The notes beneath the pieces are model-generated. The model searched no databases. It was not told where the DNA came from and saw only the letters and a program-made list of their open reading frames with translations. A stretch of DNA of 64,000 nt from Lentzea albidocapillata. Its GTDB lineage: Bacteria > Actinomycetota > Actinomycetes > Mycobacteriales > Pseudonocardiaceae. Location: positions 62,001-126,000 of the forward strand of contig NZ_JOEA01000015.1 in assembly GCF_000719115.1 (NCBI RefSeq), in the 5' to 3' direction. Positions 19,243 through 29,718 of the stretch are shown here, piece after piece (position 1 is the first letter of the stretch; each line of letters begins with the position of its first letter). The translations under genes and the position numbers were made by a program.

Positions 19243-19995
19243 GTGCACCTAACTCTGACGATGGCGTTGCTCGCGGCGCCCGTTTCCACGACGGCGCCCG
19301 TTCCCGCGCCGACGGCCTCCTACGCGGTCTACGACCGGATCACGCACCAGGTGACCGGCCGGGACGTGCACAAACCGATCAGATCAGCCTCGCTGGTGAA
19401 GATCCTGATCGCGATCGAACAGTTGGAGACGCGGGGCGACGACCCGCGCATCGAACCGATGTTGCGCGTCAGCGACGACAACGCGGCGAGCGAGCTGTGG
19501 GTCGAGAACGGGTGGGAGCAGCTCGTCGTGCGCACGGCCGAGCGGTTGAAGCTCGACGACACGCGGCCGCCCGAGAACCGCGGCATGTGGGGCTACACGG
19601 CCGTGAGCGCCTCGGACGTCGTGAAGATCTATCGGTACGTGCTGGAGGAGGCGAAGCCGAAGGTGCGGCACACGATCATGGGGCACCTGCAGCGGGCCGA
19701 GAAGTGCGCGGCGGACGGGTTCGACCAGTCGTTCGGGCTGCCGTCCACCACGTGGAAGCCCGCGTTCAAGCAGGGCTGGTCGGGGTTCGGCGACCCGGCG
19801 AAGCCGTGCGTCGACAGGCCGCGTCCGCGCATGCAGTGGGACCTGGACACGAAGTCACCGGCGCTGCACACGTCCGGGACGTGCTGGTTCAGCATCGTCG
19901 CGGTGCTGACGCTGCACCCCGAGGGCACCACCTACGAGAAGGCCACGAAACGAGTTACCCGGCTCACGGAAGAAGTCACGAAGTATCGGTGTTGA
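19243..19995 (+). CDS. secreted serine hydrolase of the class A beta-lactamase fold
   Basis: About 250 residues with a short signal sequence (LTMALLAAP, cleavage before about residue 25). It has an SxxK-type motif in [11 protein letters not shown] and an SDN-like motif in VSDDNAAS, the hallmarks of penicilloyl serine hydrolases; a possible KTG counterpart is FKQGWSGFG. It is probably a lipid-free exported peptidase/beta-lactamase-like protein; resistance activity is not implied. GTG 19243 lies 8 nt after TAGCTT and has no good ribosome site (leaderless); ATG 19261 is the alternative. It ends 7 bp before the LLM oxidoreductase. Confidence 0.78.
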   Translation: MHLTLTMALLAAPVSTTAPVPAPTASYAVYDRITHQVTGRDVHKPIRSASLVKILIAIEQLETRGDDPRIEPMLRVSDDNAASELWVENGWEQLVVRTAERLKLDDTRPPENRGMWGYTAVSASDVVKIYRYVLEEAKPKVRHTIMGHLQRAEKCAADGFDQSFGLPSTTWKPAFKQGWSGFGDPAKPCVDRPRPRMQWDLDTKSPALHTSGTCWFSIVAVLTLHPEGTTYEKATKRVTRLTEEVTKYRC

Positions 19996-20002
19996 TCGAT
20001 GT

Positions 20003-21031
20003 ATGAGCCGTCTGAGTGAGATCCCGCTGTCCGTCCTCGACCTAGCCCCCATCACGTCGGGGTCGGACGCGACGACCGCGCTGCGGAACTCGCGGGAGCT
20101 CGCTCAGCAGGCCGAACGTCTCGGCTACCACCGCTACTGGTTCGCCGAGCACCACAACATGCCGGGCATCGCCTCGTCCGCGCCGGCCGTGCTGATCGGG
20201 CACATCGCGGACGCGACGCGGACGATCCGCGTCGGCTCCGGCGGCGTCATGCTGCCCAACCACGCGCCGCTGGTGGTCGCCGAGCAGTTCGGCATGCTCG
20301 AAGCGTTGCACCCCGGCCGCATCGACCTCGGCATCGGCCGCGCGCCCGGCACCGACCAGAAGACGGCGCGGGCGCTGCGGCGCACCGAGGCAGGTCTCTC
20401 CGCGGAGAACTTCCCGCAGGAGCTGACCGAGCTGATCAAGTACTTCGAGGGCACCGCCGAGCTCAACGCCGTGCCCGCCGCCGGCAACAAGCCGCCGATC
20501 TGGCTGCTCGGCTCGTCCGGCTACAGCGCGCAGGCGGCGGGGATGCTGGGCCTGCCGTTCGCGTTCGCCCACCACTTCAGCGCGCAGAACACGCTGCCCG
20601 CGCTGGAGCTGTACCGGCGGCACTTCCGGCCGTCCGAGGTGCTCGACGAGCCCTACGCGATGGTGTGCGCCTCGGTCGTCGTCGCCGACACCGACGAGCA
20701 CGCCCGCTACATCGCGGGTCCGGGAGCGCTCTCCTTCGTGCGGCTGCGCCAGGGCCGCCCGGCTCCGCTGGCCACGCCGCAGGAGGCCGCGGACTACCCG
20801 TACACCGAGATCGACGAGCTGGTGATCGAGGACCGCATGGCCAGCCAGATCATCGGGTCCCCCTCAACGGTCCGCTCCGGGCTGGACGCGTTGATGGAGT
20901 CGACGGCGGCCGACGAGCTCATGGTCACCACCATCGTGCACGGGCACGATGACCGTCTGCGTTCGTTCGAACTCCTCAGCGAGCTGGCCGAACGGACGCC
21001 GTCTCTGGGCCGTTCAGCCGCACATACGTGA
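20003..21031 (+). CDS. LLM-class flavin-dependent oxidoreductase (luciferase-like)
   Basis: Bacterial luciferase-fold monooxygenase or reductase of 342 residues using FMN or F420. Family signatures include [19 protein letters not shown] at about 39-57, [14 protein letters not shown] and [17 protein letters not shown] 20003 is 7 bp after the hydrolase stop, so the two may be co-transcribed. Substrate unknown; the MsnO0-type alkanal monooxygenase-like subgroup is the best fit. Confidence 0.88.
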   Translation: MSRLSEIPLSVLDLAPITSGSDATTALRNSRELAQQAERLGYHRYWFAEHHNMPGIASSAPAVLIGHIADATRTIRVGSGGVMLPNHAPLVVAEQFGMLEALHPGRIDLGIGRAPGTDQKTARALRRTEAGLSAENFPQELTELIKYFEGTAELNAVPAAGNKPPIWLLGSSGYSAQAAGMLGLPFAFAHHFSAQNTLPALELYRRHFRPSEVLDEPYAMVCASVVVADTDEHARYIAGPGALSFVRLRQGRPAPLATPQEAADYPYTEIDELVIEDRMASQIIGSPSTVRSGLDALMESTAADELMVTTIVHGHDDRLRSFELLSELAERTPSLGRSAAHT

Positions 21032-21367
21032 GTCGGCCAGGCGTGACCTTCACGTTTTGTACGACTGACGCTGGTCTGAACGGGTGATAAACGGCTCCGC
21101 TTGTAGCGCGGGGCACACAGTCGGCGATGATCGGTATGAGCGCGCACGCCCCCCGACGCGCTCCCTAGCGTGACCCGCGGCCTCGGCCGCAGGACGGCGT
21201 GGGGCCGGCGCACTCTGTGGCGCCGCCCACGCCGCCCATCACGAGTCGGCCACGTCCCGGCACCAGGTCCGCTTCAGAGGCCTCTTTCGTTCGCACTTCC
21301 CTCTTCGGCACCGTCACAGTGGACGCGAGTCGTTCACACCCACCGCCGGGGTGGGAAAGGGGAGTTC
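21032..21367. other. 336-bp intergenic region
   Basis: No gene supported. It is GC-rich with a slightly AT-richer stretch near 21050-21100 (TTTTGTACGACTGACG and GATAAACGG) that could hold a promoter for the lipoprotein gene. I see no strong palindrome or RNA structure. Confidence 0.4.
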
Positions 21368-21895
21368 GTGAAGTTCGCCAAATCGGCCGCGGCCGTGTGC
21401 CTGTTGCTGGCCGTGGCGGGATGTGCGGGCCCCAGTGTCGCCGTCACCCCCGACGAGAACCTGACGGTCGAGCAGCGAGCCGAGACGCCGAGCGCGTCCG
21501 GTGCCGCCGCGTACGGCTCGCAACGCGTGTGGGCCTCGGGCCTGTCCGTCGTGGTCTCCGCCCCCCGCTCTCTCGCACCGTCCGAGACGGCGATCCCGAA
21601 GGCCCGCCGCACCGCGGTCTTCACGATCACCGTCTACAACGGCTCCAAGGCCCCCTACCGGCCCTCCCAGCTCTCCGTGCGCGCCACGGCCGACGGAGAA
21701 CCCGCCGCAGAGCTCGTCGACTCCGTGCAGGGCCTCAACGGCCTCGCCGCCGCCGTCGCCGAGCTCCCGCCGGGCCGCGACACCCAGCTCCAGCTGGCGT
21801 TCGCGGTACCCGAGGCGCCGGTGCGCATGCAGCTGACCATCCAGCCGGGCGGACAGGGCCAGGACGCACCCACCGTCTTCGAGGGCCAGGCCTAG
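21368..21895 (+). CDS. lipoprotein of unknown function
   Basis: 175-residue predicted lipoprotein: signal peptide with lipobox AVAGC, lipidated Cys at 19, then an Ala/Pro-rich linker and a beta-rich domain (about 55-170) containing TAVFTITVYNGSKAPYRPSQL, reminiscent of DUF4352-like immunoglobulin folds. GTG 21368 is set by GAAAGGGGAG upstream. The TAG stop overlaps the -10 (TAGGCT, 21893-21898) of the peroxiredoxin gene. No function can be assigned. Confidence 0.8.
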   Translation: MKFAKSAAAVCLLLAVAGCAGPSVAVTPDENLTVEQRAETPSASGAAAYGSQRVWASGLSVVVSAPRSLAPSETAIPKARRTAVFTITVYNGSKAPYRPSQLSVRATADGEPAAELVDSVQGLNGLAAAVAELPPGRDTQLQLAFAVPEAPVRMQLTIQPGGQGQDAPTVFEGQA

Positions 21896-21905
21896 GCTCT
21901 GGGGC

Positions 21906-22373
21906 ATGACCAGTCGTCTCGAACCTGGTGACACCGCGCCCGCGTTCACGCTGCCCGACAGCGAGGGCAAGCCGGTGTCCCTGTCCGACTACCTCGGCAA
22001 GTCCGTGGTCGTGTACTTCTACCCGGCCGCGAGCACGCCGGGCTGCACCAAGCAGGCCTGCGACTTCCGCGACAACCTCGGCGTCCTCGCCGGCTCCGGG
22101 TACGAGGTCGTCGGCATCTCGCCCGACAAGCAGGAGAAGCTCGCGAAGTTCCGCGACGCCGAGGGCCTGACCTTCCCGCTCCTCGGCGACCCGGACAAGA
22201 AGGTCCTCACCGAGTGGGGCGCGTTCGGCGAGAAGCAGAACTACGGCCGCACCGTCCAGGGCGTCATCCGCTCGACGTTCCTCGTCGGCCCCGACGGCAA
22301 GATCGTCAAGGCCATGTACAACGTCCGCGCCACCGGCCACGTCGCCAAGCTCCTGCGCGAACTCCCTGCCTGA
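21906..22373 (+). CDS. bcp: thioredoxin-dependent peroxiredoxin (Bcp/PrxQ)
   Basis: Reduces peroxides in the cytoplasm using thioredoxin. The 155-residue protein carries the PrxQ signature PAASTPGCTKQAC, with peroxidatic Cys47 and resolving Cys52 five residues later, and catalytic Thr44 and Arg around IRSTFLV. ATG 21906 has no Shine-Dalgarno but follows TAGGCT by 7 nt (leaderless). A strong intrinsic terminator ends the gene. Confidence 0.94.
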   Translation: MTSRLEPGDTAPAFTLPDSEGKPVSLSDYLGKSVVVYFYPAASTPGCTKQACDFRDNLGVLAGSGYEVVGISPDKQEKLAKFRDAEGLTFPLLGDPDKKVLTEWGAFGEKQNYGRTVQGVIRSTFLVGPDGKIVKAMYNVRATGHVAKLLRELPA

Positions 22374-22390
22374 TTTCCCACCGGACGTGA

Positions 22391-22428
22391 GGCCGCCGTC
22401 GCCTCGACTGCGACGGCGGCCCTTTTTT
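22391..22428 (+). terminator. rho-independent terminator of bcp
   Basis: Perfect 12-bp stem GGCCGCCGTCGC (22391-22402) with its complement at 22410-22421, 7-nt loop, then C and six T (22423-22428). This is the only classical hairpin plus U-tract terminator seen in the window. Confidence 0.93.
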
Positions 22429-22658
22429 CAGGTATGGTCGAGGTGAAGGGCGTGCAACAAAGCCGCCCCTGTTCCGGTGAGGGTGATACACCGTGTGTCG
22501 TTTGACGGCACCTAACGGCCCCGACATCCCGTCTGATTTCATCTTGCGAGTCCACTTCCCCACGCGCGGCGGCTGACCAGGGCTTTTCGCCCACTGTCAA
22601 CCGTTCTCTTCAACCACGCATGCCTAGCGCTGCGTGCATTTCGTGCTGGGAAAGTTCA
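22429..22658 (+). promoter_or_regulatory. 230-bp leader upstream of the SMR efflux gene
   Basis: Non-coding and relatively AT-rich for this genome. It contains small dyads (GGTGATACACC near 22480; GTGTGTCGTTTGACGGCAC near 22495). SMR genes are often under guanidine riboswitches, but I cannot match the conserved loops of any guanidine class here. Holds the promoter; nothing more can be said. Confidence 0.35.
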
Positions 22659-22994
22659 ATGCTCAAGTGGATACTGCTGGCCGTCGCCGTAGGCGCGGAG
22701 GTCTTCGCGACCCTCTGCCTCAAATACTCCGACGGCTTCACAAAACTGTGGCCCACAGCCGGCCTCGGCGTCGGCTTCCTGACCGCCCTCTACCTCGAAT
22801 CACTCGTGATCAGAATGGGCCTGCCGGTCGCCATCACCTATGCGATCTGGGCAGGCGCAGGTATCGCCCTGGTGGCGATCACGAGCCGAGTGCTCTTCGC
22901 GGACCCGCTGAACCTCGCCATGCTCGCCGGCATGGCCCTGATCGCCGCAGGCGTCTGCGTCGTGTCCGTTGCGTCCCAGGGCGCCGCGGTGTGA
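22659..22994 (+). CDS. small multidrug resistance (SMR) efflux protein
   Basis: 111-residue four-helix transporter that exports cationic compounds in exchange for protons. The essential Glu14 lies in VGAEVFATLCLKYSDGF, and YAIWAGAGIALVAI matches the Qac/EmrE helix 3 signature rather than the SugE/Gdx guanidinium subgroup. ATG 22659 follows GGGAAAG; an upstream in-frame ATG at 22620 would add 13 residues outside the family. It converges on rdgB across a perfect hairpin. Confidence 0.9.
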   Translation: MLKWILLAVAVGAEVFATLCLKYSDGFTKLWPTAGLGVGFLTALYLESLVIRMGLPVAITYAIWAGAGIALVAITSRVLFADPLNLAMLAGMALIAAGVCVVSVASQGAAV

Positions 22995-23001
22995 CCTCCG
23001 C

Positions 23002-23028
23002 GCCGGGATCGAGGATCTCGATCCCGGC
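23002..23028. terminator. hairpin between convergent SMR gene and rdgB
   Basis: GCCGGGATCGAG (23002-23013), triloop GAT, perfect complement (23017-23028). It lies in the 45-bp convergent gap, without a U-tract, and probably serves both directions. Confidence 0.7.
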
Positions 23029-23039
23029 CGGTGGCGGAA

Positions 23040-23639
23040 CTAGACCAGCTTGCGCAGGTGCGGGACGAGGAGCTTCAGGGCGCGGCCCCGGTGGGACTCC
23101 GCGTCCTTCTCCTCGGCCGTCATCTCGGCCGAGGTGACCTCGTACCCCTCGGGCACGAAGATCGGGTCGTAGCCGAAGCCGTTGGTGCCGCGACGGGCCC
23201 GCAGCAACGTGCCGCGCCACTCGCCGCGCACGACGACCTCTTCACCGCCCGGCACCACCAGAGCGACCACCGACACGAAGGCAGCGCCGCGACGCTCGTC
23301 CGGCACGTCGCCGAGCTGACCGAGCAACAGGTCCAGGTTGGCGTCGTCGTCGCCGTGGCGGCCCGACCAACGGGCGGACAGCACGCCGGGCATGCCGTTC
23401 AGCTCGTCCACCGCGAGACCGGAGTCGTCCGCCACAGAAACCAGTCCAGTGGCCAACGCGGCGTCACGGGCCTTGGCCAGCGCGTTGCCCTCGAAGTCGG
23501 GCGCGGTCTCGGGGGCCTCCGGGAACTCCGGCACGTCCGACAGGCACAGCACCTCGATGCCGGACAGGTCCTCGGCGACGACGATGCGCTGGAGTTCGCG
23601 GAGCTTCTTCGCGTTGCGGGAAGCCAGAAGCAGCTTCAT
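23040..23639 (-). CDS. rdgB: non-canonical purine NTP pyrophosphatase (RdgB/HAM1)
   Basis: Hydrolyses dITP, ITP and XTP to monophosphates, keeping deaminated purines out of DNA. Length 199 residues; signatures are the N-terminal [41 protein letters not shown] and the C-terminal [15 protein letters not shown]. The start overlaps the rph stop by 4 bp (ATGA), giving translational coupling, the same order as in mycobacteria. Confidence 0.95.
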   Translation of the reverse strand: MKLLLASRNAKKLRELQRIVVAEDLSGIEVLCLSDVPEFPEAPETAPDFEGNALAKARDAALATGLVSVADDSGLAVDELNGMPGVLSARWSGRHGDDDANLDLLLGQLGDVPDERRGAAFVSVVALVVPGGEEVVVRGEWRGTLLRARRGTNGFGYDPIFVPEGYEVTSAEMTAEEKDAESHRGRALKLLVPHLRKLV

Positions 23640-24400
23640 CGCTTGCTCGCCTTGGGCTCCGGCAGGACGCCGGGGTAAGGCTGGGCCAGCGCCTCCGCCT
23701 GGAGGCGGTTCAGTTCGACGCAGCCCTGCAGGGCGATGTCGAGCATGCGGTCCAAAGTGGACCGGGCGAACGTCGCGCCCTCGCCGGTGCCCTGGACCTC
23801 GATCAAAGTGCCGGCGTCGGTGGCGACGACGTTCATGTCGACCTCCGCGCGCGAGTCCTCCTCGTACGGCAGGTCCAGCCGGACGCGGCCGTCCACGACG
23901 CCCACCGACACCGCGGACACCGCGCAGGACAGCGGCGACGGGTCGGCCAGGCGGCCTGCCGCGCCCAGGTACGTCACCGCGTCGGCCAGCGCCACGTACG
24001 CGCCGGTGATGGCGGCGGTACGGGTGCCGCCGTCGGCCTGGATGACGTCGCAGTCGATGACGATGGTGTTCTCGCCCAACGCCGCCAGGTCGATGCAGGC
24101 ACGCAGGGAACGGCCGATCAGGCGCGAGATCTCGTGCGTGCGGCCGCCGATGCGGCCCTTCACGGACTCGCGGTCGCTACGGCTGTGCGTGGCCGACGGA
24201 AGCATCGCGTACTCGGCGGTCACCCAGCCGAGGCCGGAGCCCTGGCGCCACCGGGGGACGCCTTCGGTGACACTCGCGGCGCACAGCACGCGGGTGTTCC
24301 CGAACTCGATCAGGACCGAGCCCGCGGGCCAGGTCTGATATCCACGCGTGATCCGGATGTCACGCAACACGTCGTCGTTTCGCCCGTCGCTTCGCACCAC
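23636..24400 (-). CDS. rph: ribonuclease PH
   Basis: Phosphorolytic 3'-5' exoribonuclease that trims tRNA 3' ends. The 254-residue protein shows [47 protein letters not shown] and [22 protein letters not shown] 24400 has no Shine-Dalgarno, but TAGGCT on the minus strand (24413-24408) lies 7 nt upstream: leaderless. It heads the rph-rdgB pair. Confidence 0.95.
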   Translation of the reverse strand: MVRSDGRNDDVLRDIRITRGYQTWPAGSVLIEFGNTRVLCAASVTEGVPRWRQGSGLGWVTAEYAMLPSATHSRSDRESVKGRIGGRTHEISRLIGRSLRACIDLAALGENTIVIDCDVIQADGGTRTAAITGAYVALADAVTYLGAAGRLADPSPLSCAVSAVSVGVVDGRVRLDLPYEEDSRAEVDMNVVATDAGTLIEVQGTGEGATFARSTLDRMLDIALQGCVELNRLQAEALAQPYPGVLPEPKASKR

Positions 24401-24449
24401 GGCGCCTAGCCTAATGAACCCTGCGGAGCGTCATGGCGTAGGGAGAGAC

Positions 24450-24944
24450 ATGCTGACGATCGACGGTATTCCGCTTCACCCGTTGCTGGTGCACGCGGTG
24501 GTCGTGCTGTTGCCTCTCGCGGCGCTCAGTTCGGTCGCGATCGCGCTGGTCCCGGCCTGGCGGCGCAGGTACGCGTGGCCCGTTCTGGGGGTCACGCTGG
24601 CAGGCGTCGCGGCGGTCCCGGTGGCCAAGCAGGCCGGCGAGGACCTGCAGGTGGCACTGCAGAACAACGGCGTGCAGAACCCCGCCATCCAGACGCACGC
24701 CGACCTCGGCACCACGTTGCTGCCCGTCGCGCTCGGGTTCGGCGTCGCGGTGATCGCGCTGCTGGTCGCGGGCCGGCTCGCGGACCGCGAACGCCAGGCG
24801 GAGGCACCCACCACGAAGACGTGGCGGGTGCTCTCAGTCGTGGTGTCCGTGCTGGTCGTGCTGCTCGCGATCGGGACGACGGTGCAGACCGTGCGCGCCG
24901 GTCACAGCGGCTCGGCAGTCGTCTGGAGCGGTGTCGGGAGCTGA
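24450..24944 (+). CDS. DUF2231 membrane protein
   Basis: 164-residue membrane protein with four hydrophobic helices; the DUF2231 signature is IDGIPLHPLLVHAVVVLLPLA (quoted in part: IPLHPLLVHAVVVL), with the conserved histidines LHP and VHA and a third in THADLG. ATG 24450 follows AGGGAGAG. Homologues are often haem- or redox-associated but unassigned. Its 3' end overlaps the convergent OsmC gene by 43 bp. Confidence 0.82.
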   Translation: MLTIDGIPLHPLLVHAVVVLLPLAALSSVAIALVPAWRRRYAWPVLGVTLAGVAAVPVAKQAGEDLQVALQNNGVQNPAIQTHADLGTTLLPVALGFGVAVIALLVAGRLADRERQAEAPTTKTWRVLSVVVSVLVVLLAIGTTVQTVRAGHSGSAVVWSGVGS

Positions 24945-25318
24945 AGCGGCGACGTCGCCGACTGCTTCAACGTCCGCGTGACCGTGCAGAACTGCTCCAC
25001 GGCGCGCCGGACGACGGTTTCCAGCGCCTCCGGGTCGTCCACTGCGGACAGGTCGTACGAGAGCGTCACCGGGATGGAGATCACCTCGTTGCCGCTCTCG
25101 GACTGGACCGCGTCCGCCTCCGCTGTCAGCTTCTCGCCGCCGGTTCTGCGCAGGATCAACGTCTCCGACGTCACCATGGCGCACCCGGCGGCGGCCGCGA
25201 CCAGCAGTTCGACCGGGCTGAACGAGCCCTCCTGGCCCTTGCGGCCGATCCGCACCGACGCACCGCGCCCGTTGGAAGCGACGAACTCGTGCTCGCCGAC
25301 GCGCTCCAGGTTGATCAT
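24902..25318 (-). CDS. OsmC-family peroxide reductase-like protein
   Basis: 138-residue OsmC/Ohr-fold protein. One family cysteine is in AAAAGCAMVT (about 46) and a second in EQFCTVTRTL (about 110), the pair used for hydroperoxide reduction. ATG 25318 overlaps the stop of the upstream metallo-hydrolase gene (ATGA), so it is the last gene of that minus-strand operon. Substrate is presumably an organic peroxide; a role in sulfur metabolism is not excluded. Confidence 0.87.
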   Translation of the reverse strand: MINLERVGEHEFVASNGRGASVRIGRKGQEGSFSPVELLVAAAAGCAMVTSETLILRRTGGEKLTAEADAVQSESGNEVISIPVTLSYDLSAVDDPEALETVVRRAVEQFCTVTRTLKQSATSPLQLPTPLQTTAEPL

Positions 25319-26082
25319 GCCCGCTCCCCCATCTCGTACCGGCCGCCCTGCACGACCAGCTCACTGGGCCCGCCGAACGCCGACCGGGCCTCCTCCAGCA
25401 CGTCCTCGCGCGACGTCCACGGCGGCACGTGCGTGATCAGCAGCCGCCCGGCTCCCGCCCGCGCGGCCAGTTCCCCCGCCTCGCGCCCGGACAGGTGCAG
25501 GTCCGGCTGGCGGTCCGGCGCGTGCGTCCAGCTCGCCTCGCTCAGCAGCACGTCGGCACCGGACGCCAGCGAGTCCAGCGCGGCACAGGGCCCGCTGTCC
25601 CCTGTGTACGCCAGCGTCACCCCGCCGCACGAGATCCGGAACCCGTAGGCCTCGCAAGGATGTGCGACCACCGCGGAGTCCACGGTGAACGGTCCGATCT
25701 CCACCCGCGAACCCAGGCCGTGGAACGAGAAGACGTCGCTGAAGTCCAGTGACGACCGCTCGGCCTCGTTCGGCGCGTAGGCGGCGACGAACCGCGAGTG
25801 CGCCTCGGCGGGCGCGTGGACGGGCAACGGCCCGGACGGCGGAAGAGGGTGGTATTTCCTTGCCACATATAGCGAAGACACGTCGACGCAGTGGTCCGGG
25901 TGCAGGTGCGAGAGCACCAGCGCGTCCATCGAGAACAGCGGCCGCTCCTCCTGGAACCGCGACAGCACGCCGTTGCCGAACTCCAGCGCCAGCGTGAACC
26001 CGTCGGCCTCCAGCAGGTACCCCGACGCCGCCGCGCCGGGTCCGGGAATGCTGCCGGAGCAGCCGAGCACGGTCAGCAGCAC
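25315..26082 (-). CDS. MBL-fold metallo-hydrolase (Rv1339-like)
   Basis: 255-residue metallo-beta-lactamase-fold hydrolase. Metal ligands are in SHLHPDH (about 58-64), further His/Asp in VVAHPCEA, TGDSGP and the C-terminal ITHVPPW. It corresponds by sequence and position (between murI and rph) to M. tuberculosis Rv1339, reported as an atypical class II cAMP phosphodiesterase; a tRNase Z-like fold is the wider family. GTG 26082 is one base from the murI stop. Confidence 0.85.
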   Translation of the reverse strand: MLLTVLGCSGSIPGPGAAASGYLLEADGFTLALEFGNGVLSRFQEERPLFSMDALVLSHLHPDHCVDVSSLYVARKYHPLPPSGPLPVHAPAEAHSRFVAAYAPNEAERSSLDFSDVFSFHGLGSRVEIGPFTVDSAVVAHPCEAYGFRISCGGVTLAYTGDSGPCAALDSLASGADVLLSEASWTHAPDRQPDLHLSGREAGELAARAGAGRLLITHVPPWTSREDVLEEARSAFGGPSELVVQGGRYEMGERA

Positions 26083-26083
26083 G

Positions 26084-26851
26084 TCAGCCCCACTGTTCGA
26101 AGGTCGGCAGGAACCGGGCCGCGAGCTTCGCGAACCGCTCGGGCGGGCCGGTGCACGTCACGCGGTGCACGGCCGGGCCGGACGTGGCGAACTCGTCGCG
26201 TTCGGTCAGCAGCCGCACGACGTCCTTCACCGTCTCTTCGGCGCTCGACACCAGCGTCACGTGCTCGCCCATGACGATCTGGATCACGCCCGTCAGCAAC
26301 GGGTAGTGCGTGCAGCCCAGCACGACCGTGTCGACCTCGGCGCGCTGCAACGGTTCCAGGTAGGCCTGCGCCAGCCCGAGCACCTGCCGGCCGGAAGTGA
26401 TGCCGCGCTCCACGAAGTCGACGAACCGGGGGCACGCCGCCGGCGTCACCGTCACGTCGCGCGCCGCCTGGAACGCGTCCTGGTAGGCGTGGGAGTTGAT
26501 CGTGCCGACCGTGGCGATCACGCCGACCCTGCCGCTGTGCGTCGTCGTCACCGCACGGCGCACGGCGGGAAGGATCACCTCGACCACCGGCACGTCGTAG
26601 CGCTCACGGGCGTCGCGGAAGCAGGCGGCGGACGCGGTGTTGCACGCGATCACCAGCATCTTCGCGCCCTCGTCCACGAGCCGGTCGCAGATCTCGAGGG
26701 CGTGCTTGCGCGCCTGCGCGATCGGTAGCGGCCCATAGGGACCATGAGCCGTGTCGCCGATGTAGTGGATCGACTCGCCCGGCAGTTGGTCCATGATCGC
26801 GCGGGCGACGGTGAGGCCGCCGACGCCCGAGTCCATGATCCCGATCGTCAC
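26084..26851 (-). CDS. murI: glutamate racemase
   Basis: Makes D-glutamate for peptidoglycan by two-base racemisation in the cytoplasm. Length 255 residues; catalytic cysteines are in [10 protein letters not shown] and [10 protein letters not shown], the N-terminal [13 protein letters not shown] is diagnostic. GTG 26851 overlaps the TGA of the rhomboid gene (GTGA), so it is translationally coupled to it. Confidence 0.95.
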   Translation of the reverse strand: MTIGIMDSGVGGLTVARAIMDQLPGESIHYIGDTAHGPYGPLPIAQARKHALEICDRLVDEGAKMLVIACNTASAACFRDARERYDVPVVEVILPAVRRAVTTTHSGRVGVIATVGTINSHAYQDAFQAARDVTVTPAACPRFVDFVERGITSGRQVLGLAQAYLEPLQRAEVDTVVLGCTHYPLLTGVIQIVMGEHVTLVSSAEETVKDVVRLLTERDEFATSGPAVHRVTCTGPPERFAKLAARFLPTFEQWG

Positions 26852-27459
26852 GCCGTGAATGTAGCCGGTGCGCTCGTGCGGCGGTTGTCGCGAGAAACAC
26901 CCCACGCAGCCAGAACTCCGCCGATTGCGCCGAACAGGTGGCCTTCCCACGACACACCGGGCTGGCCGGGCAGCACGCCCCACAATGCGGCGCCGTACAG
27001 CATGAACACGCCGACGGCGATCACCAGTTGCAGCCACGAACGCGCGAAGATCCCGCGCACCAGCAGGAACGCGAGGAAGCCGAACACCAGCCCGGACGCG
27101 CCGATGTGGCTGCCGACGCTGCCGAACACCCACACGCCCAGCGCGGACGACAGCCAGATGACGGCGGTGACCTGGAAGAACTGCTTGAGACCACCCGAGT
27201 TCGCGAGGAACCCCAGCAGCAGCAACGGAACCGCGTTGCCGGTGAGGTGGCTCCAGTCGCCGTGGATCAACGGCATCCACAGCAGGTTGTCCCACTCGCC
27301 GAAGTCACGCGGCAGTACGCCGTCGTCCTCCAGCGAGCCGCCGGTCGCCACGTCGAAGGCCTCGACGGCGTAGAGGAAGCCGACGAACCCCGCCACGACG
27401 AGCAGCGACAGCACTGGATGCGGCGGTATTACCCGTTTCGCGAGCGCGGTGCGGTCCAC
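26848..27459 (-). CDS. rhomboid-family intramembrane serine protease
   Basis: 203-residue membrane protease with about six helices. The catalytic Ser is in [13 protein letters not shown], the His in [11 protein letters not shown] and the supporting Asn/His in [10 protein letters not shown]. It matches M. tuberculosis Rv1337 in sequence type and neighbours (murI and cysM). GTG 27459 follows a minus-strand TACTCT (27471-27466) by 6 nt, so a leaderless start is likely. The divergent SMP-30 gene begins only 33 bp away. Confidence 0.9.
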   Translation of the reverse strand: MDRTALAKRVIPPHPVLSLLVVAGFVGFLYAVEAFDVATGGSLEDDGVLPRDFGEWDNLLWMPLIHGDWSHLTGNAVPLLLLGFLANSGGLKQFFQVTAVIWLSSALGVWVFGSVGSHIGASGLVFGFLAFLLVRGIFARSWLQLVIAVGVFMLYGAALWGVLPGQPGVSWEGHLFGAIGGVLAAWGVSRDNRRTSAPATFTA

Positions 27460-27465
27460 TCGTCC

Positions 27466-27486
27466 AGAGTACGTGGCAACTAAGGT
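27466..27486. promoter_or_regulatory. back-to-back -10 elements of rhomboid and SMP-30 genes
   Basis: The 33-bp gap holds TACTCT for the minus strand (27471-27466) and TAAGGT for the plus strand (27481-27486), each 6 nt from a start codon without Shine-Dalgarno. The two -35 regions must lie inside or next to the opposite start codons, so the promoters overlap. Confidence 0.55.
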
Positions 27487-27492
27487 GGCTGG

Positions 27493-28353
27493 GTGTCGAT
27501 CGAAGTAGCGGTACGTGCGTCCGCCCAGCTGGGCGAGGGCCCTACGTGGGACCACAGCAGTTCCACGTTGCTGTGGGTGGACATCCTCGCCTCCGAGGTG
27601 CACCGGTACGCACCCGCGCGGGACGACGACGCGGTGCTCGTGGTGCCCCAGCACGTGGGCGCCGCCAAGCCCCGCGCGCAGGGCGGCCTCGTCTGCAACC
27701 TGCGCGACGGCATCGCGCTGATCGACCGCGACGGCGCCAAGAGCTGGCTCGTCTACTGGGCCCGTGACGGTGTGCGCGGCAACGACGCGGGCGTCGACCC
27801 GTCGGGCCGGTTGTGGGCCGGCACGATGCGCTACGACCAGGCCGCCGACGAGGGCTGGCTCGCCAGGATCACCGGCGACGGCTCCGCGAAGGTCATGGTG
27901 GACAAGGTGAACACGAGCAACGGCGTCGGCTGGAGCCCGGACGGCAGGCTCATGTACTACATCGACACGCCGACCCGCCGTATCGACGTCCTCGACTTCG
28001 ACAACGCCACCGGCACCGTCGCGAACCGCCGCCTGTTCACCCACGTCGGCAACACCGACGGCTGGCCGGACGGGCTCACCGTGGACGCCGAGGGGTGCGT
28101 GTGGGTCGCGCTGTGGGGCGGTCACGCCGTGCGCCGCTACACGCCGGCCGGTGAGCTCGACCGCGAGATCGGGGTGCCGGTCGACAACCCGACCGCGTGC
28201 TGCTTTGGCGGACCGGACTTCACCGACCTCTACGTCACGTCCGCCCGCGTCGGGCTGTCCGATGAGGCGCTGGCGGACCGGCAGCTCAACGGTTCCGTGC
28301 TCGTGCTGCCCGGCGCCGGGCAGGGCGTGCCGAGCGTCGCGTTCAACGGCTGA
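27493..28353 (+). CDS. SMP-30/gluconolactonase/LRE family protein
   Basis: 286-residue six-bladed beta-propeller lactonase, expected to open sugar lactones with a bound divalent cation. Metal-site motifs are visible: Glu in LGEGPTWD, Asn in NTSNGVGWSPDGR, and Asp in WPDGLTVDAEG. GTG 27493 follows TAAGGT by 6 nt (leaderless). It is a single-gene insertion between the rhomboid and cysM genes relative to mycobacteria. Confidence 0.88.
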   Translation: MSIEVAVRASAQLGEGPTWDHSSSTLLWVDILASEVHRYAPARDDDAVLVVPQHVGAAKPRAQGGLVCNLRDGIALIDRDGAKSWLVYWARDGVRGNDAGVDPSGRLWAGTMRYDQAADEGWLARITGDGSAKVMVDKVNTSNGVGWSPDGRLMYYIDTPTRRIDVLDFDNATGTVANRRLFTHVGNTDGWPDGLTVDAEGCVWVALWGGHAVRRYTPAGELDREIGVPVDNPTACCFGGPDFTDLYVTSARVGLSDEALADRQLNGSVLVLPGAGQGVPSVAFNG

Positions 28354-28382
28354 CGGAGCTGCCCGGAACGGGCTTCGCAGGC

Positions 28383-28421
28383 TGACGCAGGCGTCCCCCC
28401 GAGCTGGGAACCCCTGCGTCA
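28383..28421. terminator. hairpin between convergent SMP-30 gene and cysM
   Basis: TGACGCAGG (28383-28391) pairs perfectly with CCTGCGTCA (28413-28421) across a 21-nt loop in the 102-bp convergent gap. No U-tract. Confidence 0.5.
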
Positions 28422-28455
28422 CAACCTACTCGGCACCACCGACAAGATCGTCGGG

Positions 28456-29694
<1,239 letters not shown>

Positions 29695-29718
29695 CTACCT
29701 CCGGGAAACGGGTGCAAC

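Noticed and set aside
22429..22658. Guanidine riboswitch upstream of the SMR gene.
   Set aside because: Small dyads are present but none of the conserved loops of the guanidine classes could be recognised, and the transporter is Qac-like, not SugE/Gdx-like.
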